Assembly: GCA_016235345.1 (NCBI GenBank)
Contig: JACRLG010000002.1
Span: forward strand, 32,957-96,956
Direction of reading: 5' to 3'
Length of the DNA stretch: 64,000 bases
Origin: Deltaproteobacteria bacterium
GTDB taxonomy: Bacteria > Desulfobacterota > Desulfobacteria > Desulfobacterales > Desulfatibacillaceae
A program made the translations under genes and the position numbers. A model generated the notes under the pieces. It did not search any database, was not told the DNA's origin, and saw only the letters and a list, made by a program, of their open reading frames with translations. Below, piece after piece: positions 59,756-64,000 of the stretch; position 1 is the first letter of the stretch; each line of letters begins with the position of its first letter.

Positions 59756-59824
59756 CGGTCAACACAGCTTGATTTTTTTCCTAATGAGGCGGCGTCACAA
59801 TAGTTATGTTAGGTGGTTCTGCGC

Positions 59825-59848
59825 GTAGCTCAGGTTCACCCAACCTAC
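59825..59848. repeat. Degenerate REP-like half at right border of AT-rich gene
   Basis: ACCCAACCTAC with an imperfect facing GTAG...GGTT arm. It resembles one arm of the palindrome at 58508-58542. Confidence 0.35.
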
Positions 59849-59883
59849 GTCAAATTTTGCAGTTACTTCGGCAGGATATCTTG

Positions 59884-60318
59884 TTATTTTTCCCCCTTTT
59901 TCACCGAAATCACCGTCACCACAACCCCGGCTGCGATGAGCCCTAGCACGGCAAGGGGGAAAATCCAGGGCGGGTGGGCGGGGGTGGAGAAGCGCACGTA
60001 AAGGGTTATGGCGAAAAGGGGAGCCTGGGCGATAAAGCCCGTGAGGGGCACGGCCCAGAGGGTCCAGCGTTCCCCCCGGCGCATGGGGATGGCGGTCATT
60101 ATGGCCCAGGCGGCTCCCACGGCGAGGTATCCGGCCCCCGCCGCCTTTAACAGCGCCAGAAAGAGCTTCTGGTACAGGGGCGGGATGTCCTGCCAGGGGG
60201 TTTGGATGGCGTCCATGTGATAGGGCATTATGGTGGGCATGGCCAGATAGAGCACCCCCATTCCCATTGTAAGCACCGCCCCAAGCCCGTACAGAAACAG
60301 CACGCTGCGATTTTTCAC
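59884..60318 (-). CDS. Small integral membrane protein, unknown function
   Basis: A 144-residue protein with about four hydrophobic segments (FLYGLGAVLTMGMGVLYLAMP, LKAAGAGYLAVGAAWAIMTAI, WAVPLTGFIAQAPLFAITLYV, PLAVLGLIAAGVVVTVISV) and short charged ends. Small membrane proteins of this layout are common in bacteria with no assigned role. Divergently placed after the AT-rich gene; repeat copy F lies just upstream of its start. Confidence 0.65.
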   Translation of the reverse strand: MKNRSVLFLYGLGAVLTMGMGVLYLAMPTIMPYHMDAIQTPWQDIPPLYQKLFLALLKAAGAGYLAVGAAWAIMTAIPMRRGERWTLWAVPLTGFIAQAPLFAITLYVRFSTPAHPPWIFPLAVLGLIAAGVVVTVISVKKGEK

Positions 60319-60396
60319 ACCCCGCTCCTTTCCGGGTTAAGCCCGCCTTTCAACCGATCCGCCAAATACCGCCCACCCGTTGAAAAATAAGGATAA

Positions 60397-60522
60397 GCAG
60401 CCTGGATAAAAACGATGAAGCGCAAGGAAGAGTGAAGCGGGCGGGGAGGAATAGTACTTTTCGTACATGACGACCCGCCCGCTTTGCTCTGACACCGCGA
60501 TTCGCGTTTTTAGACAGGCTGC
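60397..60522 (+). repeat. Dispersed long palindromic repeat, copy F
   Basis: GCAGCCTGGATAAAAACG (60397) faces CGCGTTTTTAGACAGGCTGC (to 60522). In this copy the inner arms are GCGGGCGGGG and GACCCGCCCGC around AGTACTTTTCGTACATG, a different stem sequence with preserved pairing. It ends 3 bases before the kup stop codon. Confidence 0.8.
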
Positions 60523-60525
60523 TCT

Positions 60526-62514
60526 TTATACCTTAAGTTGTATCCCAAGCTCCACCACCCTGTTGGGCGGGATGCCGAAAAAGGCCATGGGGTTCTGGGC
60601 GTTACGGGCCATGAACACAAAAAGGCCCTTGCGCCAGTTGGCCATTTTTGAAGGTCCTGTTGTTAAGAGGCTTTCCCGGCCAAGATAATAGGTGGCGGTA
60701 TCAGGGTCAACGGAAAGTTTGAACTTTGAGGCAAGCCGGAGCACCAGGGGAACCAGGGGCGTTTCCATGTATCCGAACCTGGCTATCAGGCGGTAGAAGC
60801 CCTGGCCCAGGGATTTCACCTTGAGGCGTTCGTCGTCGGGCACGGTGGGCTCGTCTGCGGTAGTAAGGGACACGAAGAGCACCTTTTCTGGCAGAACGTG
60901 GTTGAACCTGTAATGGTGAAGCAGGGAATAGGGCACTCCGGTTGGGGAAACCGAGAGGAACACGGCGGTTCCCGAAATCCGAAGGGGCCGGGTGGCCGCC
61001 ACGCCTTCAAGAAAATCCTCCTCGGTCACGTGCTCGCGGGCGAAGGTGTCGGCAAGGGCGCTTCTTCCGTCCCGCCACGAAACCATCACCGCAGTAACGG
61101 CAAGGCCCACGGCCAGGGTGAACCAGCCGCCGTCAACGATTTTCAAAAGGTTGGCCGCAAAGTATCCGAGATCGAACACCAGAAAGAGTCCCACCAGAAG
61201 GGCCGTTGACCTTACGGGCTTTTTGAGGGTGCGGGTGAGAACGAAAAAATACAGGACTGACGTTATGCCCATCGTGGCGGTGACGGCAAGGCCGTAGGCC
61301 CCGGCAAGGCGGCTTGAGCTCTTGAAGGATAAAACCAGCAGGATGCAGGCCAGAAAGAGCACCCAGTTGACGAAGGGAAGGTAAATCTGGCCCTTAACGT
61401 GGCTGGATGTGTGCACTATCCGGAGGCGCGGAAGAAAGCCCAGTTGGATTGCCTGCTGGGTGAGGGAATAGACCCCCGAAATCATGGCCTGGGAGGCGAT
61501 CACCGTCGCGGCTGTGGCGAGGAAGACCAGCGGGTAAAGGATGGCCTTGGGCGCGAGGGCGTAGAAGGGGTTCACCGCCGTTTCCGGGCGGGTCATCAAA
61601 AGCGCGCCCTGGCCGAAATAGTTGCACAAAAGGGCGGGCCACACCAGGGACACCCATGAAAACCTGATGGAAGCCCGGTTGAAATGCCCAAGGTCGGCGT
61701 AAAGGGCCTCGCCTCCGGTGATGCACAACACCACGGAGCCCAGGACGACCATGCCGTGGAGGTGGTTTTCCGCAAAAAAGCGAACCGCCCAGTAAGGATT
61801 GACTGCGGCCAGGATGCCCGGCTCCTTCGCCACTTCAACAAGGCCGAGAAGCGAGATTGCGGAAAACCAGACAAGCATCACCGGCCCGAAAATCTGTCCG
61901 ATTCCGGCGGTTCCCCTTCGCTGGATGAAAAAGAGCCCGGCAAGGACGATGCAGGTTATGGGGACCACGAAATTTTTCGCCGCAGGCGTGGCCACCTCGA
62001 GGCCCTCCACAGCCGAAAGCACCGATATGCTTGGTGTGATGATGCCGTCGCCGTACAAGAGGGCCGCGCCGAAAATCCCCCCGAAAATCACCACGCTTTT
62101 GGTTCTGCCGGTAAGCTTATTCTTCGACTGGGCCAAAAGGGCCATGAGCGCGAAGATGCCGCCCTCTCCCTTGTTGTCCACCCGCAAAACGAAAACCACG
62201 TATTTTATGGTGACAACCACCAGGAGCGACCAGAAGATGAGGGAGAGCACCCCGAAGATGTTGCCGTGTGTGATGGCTATGGCGTGAAGCCCGTGGAAGC
62301 ACTCCCTTACAGCGTAAAGCGGGCTTGTGCCGATGTCGCCGTAAACGACTCCAAGGGCAGCCAAAGACAGGGCCCAGAAACCGCCGTGGGATGAGCCTGC
62401 CGGCTCGCCGGGCGTGTGGATTTTTTGGGGAAAAAGCCTGCGGACAAACTGGGGGGGAACATGGCGCAGCCTGTTGATGAGGCCGGGCGCAACGGGACCC
62501 TTGGGGCCTTCCAT
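60526..62514 (-). CDS. kup: Potassium uptake protein Kup
   Basis: A 662-residue Kup/HAK/KT potassium symporter: ALGVVYGDIGTSPLYAVRECF near the N-terminus, then about twelve membrane segments (LLYGDGIITPSISVLSAVEGLE, GQGALLMTRPETAVNPFYALAP) and a long soluble C-terminal domain. The ATG at 62514 follows GGGAGG. The c-di-AMP riboswitch at 62685-62819 sits upstream on the same strand, as in many firmicute potassium transporters, and should lower expression when the nucleotide is abundant. Length slightly above E. coli Kup. Confidence 0.93.
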   Translation of the reverse strand: MEGPKGPVAPGLINRLRHVPPQFVRRLFPQKIHTPGEPAGSSHGGFWALSLAALGVVYGDIGTSPLYAVRECFHGLHAIAITHGNIFGVLSLIFWSLLVVVTIKYVVFVLRVDNKGEGGIFALMALLAQSKNKLTGRTKSVVIFGGIFGAALLYGDGIITPSISVLSAVEGLEVATPAAKNFVVPITCIVLAGLFFIQRRGTAGIGQIFGPVMLVWFSAISLLGLVEVAKEPGILAAVNPYWAVRFFAENHLHGMVVLGSVVLCITGGEALYADLGHFNRASIRFSWVSLVWPALLCNYFGQGALLMTRPETAVNPFYALAPKAILYPLVFLATAATVIASQAMISGVYSLTQQAIQLGFLPRLRIVHTSSHVKGQIYLPFVNWVLFLACILLVLSFKSSSRLAGAYGLAVTATMGITSVLYFFVLTRTLKKPVRSTALLVGLFLVFDLGYFAANLLKIVDGGWFTLAVGLAVTAVMVSWRDGRSALADTFAREHVTEEDFLEGVAATRPLRISGTAVFLSVSPTGVPYSLLHHYRFNHVLPEKVLFVSLTTADEPTVPDDERLKVKSLGQGFYRLIARFGYMETPLVPLVLRLASKFKLSVDPDTATYYLGRESLLTTGPSKMANWRKGLFVFMARNAQNPMAFFGIPPNRVVELGIQLKV

Positions 62515-62684
62515 CGCAAACCTCCCTTTGAAACCCGAAAAAACCGGCGCAACGGAACAGGGCAAAGGGCCCTTTGAGGGCGCCTTGCCGGTCCTTTGCT
62601 GTAACAATCCGATTTTTAAAGGATTTCAACCAAGCCCGATTTTGCGGGCCAACACGGGTTCGATCCTTAAGAGGACCTCCCCCA

Positions 62685-62819
62685 ATGGAAGGTTCCCCTC
62701 GAAGCCTGCGATGTTAGCTGACGGGCTCGGGCCGAGAAGGTTGCCCTAGGCTCAAATGAGCCATACGCCCCAAAAAAACGGTTCCCCCGCTCCCTAAACA
62801 AGGGATTCGGCTGGGAGCA
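62685..62819 (-). promoter_or_regulatory. Cyclic di-AMP (ydaO/yuaA) riboswitch
   Basis: On the minus strand the ydaO consensus blocks appear in order: GCCGAATCCCT, GGGAGCGGGGGAACC, TTTTGGGGC, GGGCAACCTTCTCGGCCCGA, CCCGTCAGCTAACATCG and a closing GAGGGGAACC. It precedes kup. The 170-base leader after it has several GC stems; I could not identify the terminator or sequestering stem with confidence. Confidence 0.9.
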
Positions 62820-62848
62820 ATAATATTCCTGTGCTTGTTGATATTCAA
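62820..62848 (-). promoter_or_regulatory. Promoter of the kup leader
   Basis: Minus strand TTGAAT (62843-62848), 17-base spacer, TATTAT (62820-62825), so that transcription starts at the beginning of the riboswitch aptamer. Confidence 0.65.
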
Positions 62849-62984
62849 GAGGCAAATTTCACGCTTGCCCCCAATTCGTAAAAGGGGCGCTCAGGCGGCG
62901 GCGTGCCGGTCCGTTCAACCTTGACTTTCAGCGCCAAGATAGTATCTTGTAGCATTACCAATCCTTCTTGAAAGACCATCCCCC

Positions 62985-64000
62985 ATGCTCACCGAACGGC
63001 AAAAACTTGAGGCCCTGGCCACGCTGGGGGTGGAACTGAACCAGGTGCGCGACCTGGACATCCTCATGGAGGAGATCCTCACCCAGGCGCGCCGGTTCGT
63101 GAACGCCGACGCAGGCTCCATCTACATACGCGAGGGAAGCCGCCTCAATTTCAGCTACACCCAGAACGACACCTTGAAAAAGCGCCTGGCTCCCGGCGAG
63201 AAGCTCATCTACTCCACCTTCTCCATCCCCATAGACGAAAAAAGCATAGCCGGTTTCGTGGCCGCCACCCAGAAAGCCCTGAACATCGCAGACGTCTACA
63301 TGATCGCCGCCACCGAGCCCTACGGCTTTTCGCGCGGCTTCGACGAGACATCGGGCTACCGCACCCGCTCCATGCTCACCATTCCCCTTGCAAACAGCCG
63401 GGGGACCCTTCTGGGGGTTTTGCAGATCATCAACTCCACCGACGGGGAGGGCAGCGTTACGCCCTTTTCCCCCGACGACGAGATGATGATGGGCCATTTC
63501 GCCGGAATCGCCGCAGTGGCCCTGGAACGCGCCCAGATGACCCGCGCCCTGCTCCTTCGCATGATACGCATGGCCGAGATGCGCGACCCCAAGGAGACCG
63601 GGGCCCACGTCAACCGGGTGGGGGCCTATTCCCTTGCCATCTATGAGGACTGGGCCGAAAAGAACGGCACCCCGAAGATAGAGGTGGAAAAGACCCGCGA
63701 CGTCATCCGCATGGCCGCCATGCTGCACGACGTGGGAAAAGTGGCCATATCGGACCTCATCCTCAAAAAGCCGGGCCGCTTCGAAAAGGACGAGTACGAG
63801 ATAATGAAGCAGCACACGGTCCTGGGGGCAAGGCTCTTCCTGGACCAGCAGTCGGACTTCGACCACACCGCCCACATTGTGGCCCTCAATCACCACGAGA
63901 GATGGGACGGCCAGGGCTATCCCGGCCACGTTGACGTTGAATCCGGCCTGCCCATCCCCGGTTTCACCCTGCCCAATGGGGCGGCGCGGGGAAAAATCGC
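62985..64000 (+). CDS. GAF / HD-GYP domain protein (3' end beyond window)
   Basis: 338 codons visible. Residues ~5-180 are a GAF sensor domain (LMEEILTQARRFVNADAGSIYI ... TIPLANSRGTLLGVLQIINS). From ~200 an HD-GYP domain follows: HDVGK with His248-Asp249, then HHERWDGQGYPG at 303-314. HD-GYP proteins hydrolyse cyclic di-GMP; here the canonical residues seen so far are intact. The ATG at 62985 has only a weak ribosome site. Divergent from kup. The C-terminus lies outside the window. Confidence 0.88.
   Translation, partial: MLTERQKLEALATLGVELNQVRDLDILMEEILTQARRFVNADAGSIYIREGSRLNFSYTQNDTLKKRLAPGEKLIYSTFSIPIDEKSIAGFVAATQKALNIADVYMIAATEPYGFSRGFDETSGYRTRSMLTIPLANSRGTLLGVLQIINSTDGEGSVTPFSPDDEMMMGHFAGIAAVALERAQMTRALLLRMIRMAEMRDPKETGAHVNRVGAYSLAIYEDWAEKNGTPKIEVEKTRDVIRMAAMLHDVGKVAISDLILKKPGRFEKDEYEIMKQHTVLGARLFLDQQSDFDHTAHIVALNHHERWDGQGYPGHVDVESGLPIPGFTLPNGAARGKI

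Overview
The window (64 kb, high GC, genes on both strands) looks like a chromosomal segment from an anaerobic, probably sulfate-reducing, member of the Desulfobacterota. The reasons are a MetF/HdrCBA/MvhD/MetV set of the type linked to the Wood-Ljungdahl pathway, an in-frame UGA read as selenocysteine in MvhD, an AOR-family tungsten enzyme, an FrhB-like ferredoxin protein, a Thi4-type thiazole synthase, and several two-component genes. No rRNA, prophage, integrase or CRISPR array was seen. Assignment below phylum is not supported.

Layout. 1-4.2 kb: a partial acyl-CoA ligase, an SCP2 protein, a chalcone-isomerase-like protein and a divergent TetR regulator with a palindromic operator. 4.1-10.9 kb: a five-gene signalling operon whose first gene fuses a SulP anion transporter to STAS and a receiver domain, followed by a degenerate cytidylate-kinase-like/receiver fusion, a sensor kinase, a lone receiver and a kinase-like fragment. 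11-15.3 kb: a stand-alone pyruvate-kinase C-domain protein, a secreted GloVer-repeat protein, and thi4-thiE behind a TPP riboswitch. 15.6-25.6 kb: an RND efflux pair with a DUF362 ferredoxin protein, DUF47-Pit phosphate transport, an FrhB-like protein and a receiver-kinase. 26-41 kb: a TPR lipoprotein, rplM-rpsI, argC, a crotonase, two membrane proteins with spermidine-synthase-like domains, a DUF4911-MiaB fusion, a DUF151 nuclease, a PHP protein, an epimerase, tRNA-Pro, arfB and a second TetR. 41-49 kb: metV, mvhD (Sec), hdrA, hdrB, hdrC, metF and an HTH-receiver regulator. 49-58.5 kb: small proteins, AOR, ferredoxin-nitroreductase, an Ala/Glu repeat membrane protein, DUF1178, DUF169, a Cys-rich membrane protein and a CoA-transferase-GNAT fusion. 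58.6-59.8 kb: one strongly AT-rich foreign gene between REP-like repeats. 60-64 kb: kup behind a c-di-AMP (ydaO) riboswitch, and a partial GAF/HD-GYP protein.

How it fits together. The Hdr/Mvh/Met block probably encodes an electron-transfer complex around methylene-tetrahydrofolate reductase. The SulP block looks like a transporter-coupled phosphorelay in which one kinase could serve three sister receiver domains. A family of long imperfect palindromes (six fuller copies plus a fragment, roughly one per 10 kb) punctuates the intergenic spaces, including inside the thiamine leader and between metF and hdrC. A second, 29-bp-arm palindrome separates mvhD from metV.

All calls come from reading the sequence by eye. 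No homology search, structure prediction or base-composition computation was run, so family names are recognitions and functions are inferences from families.
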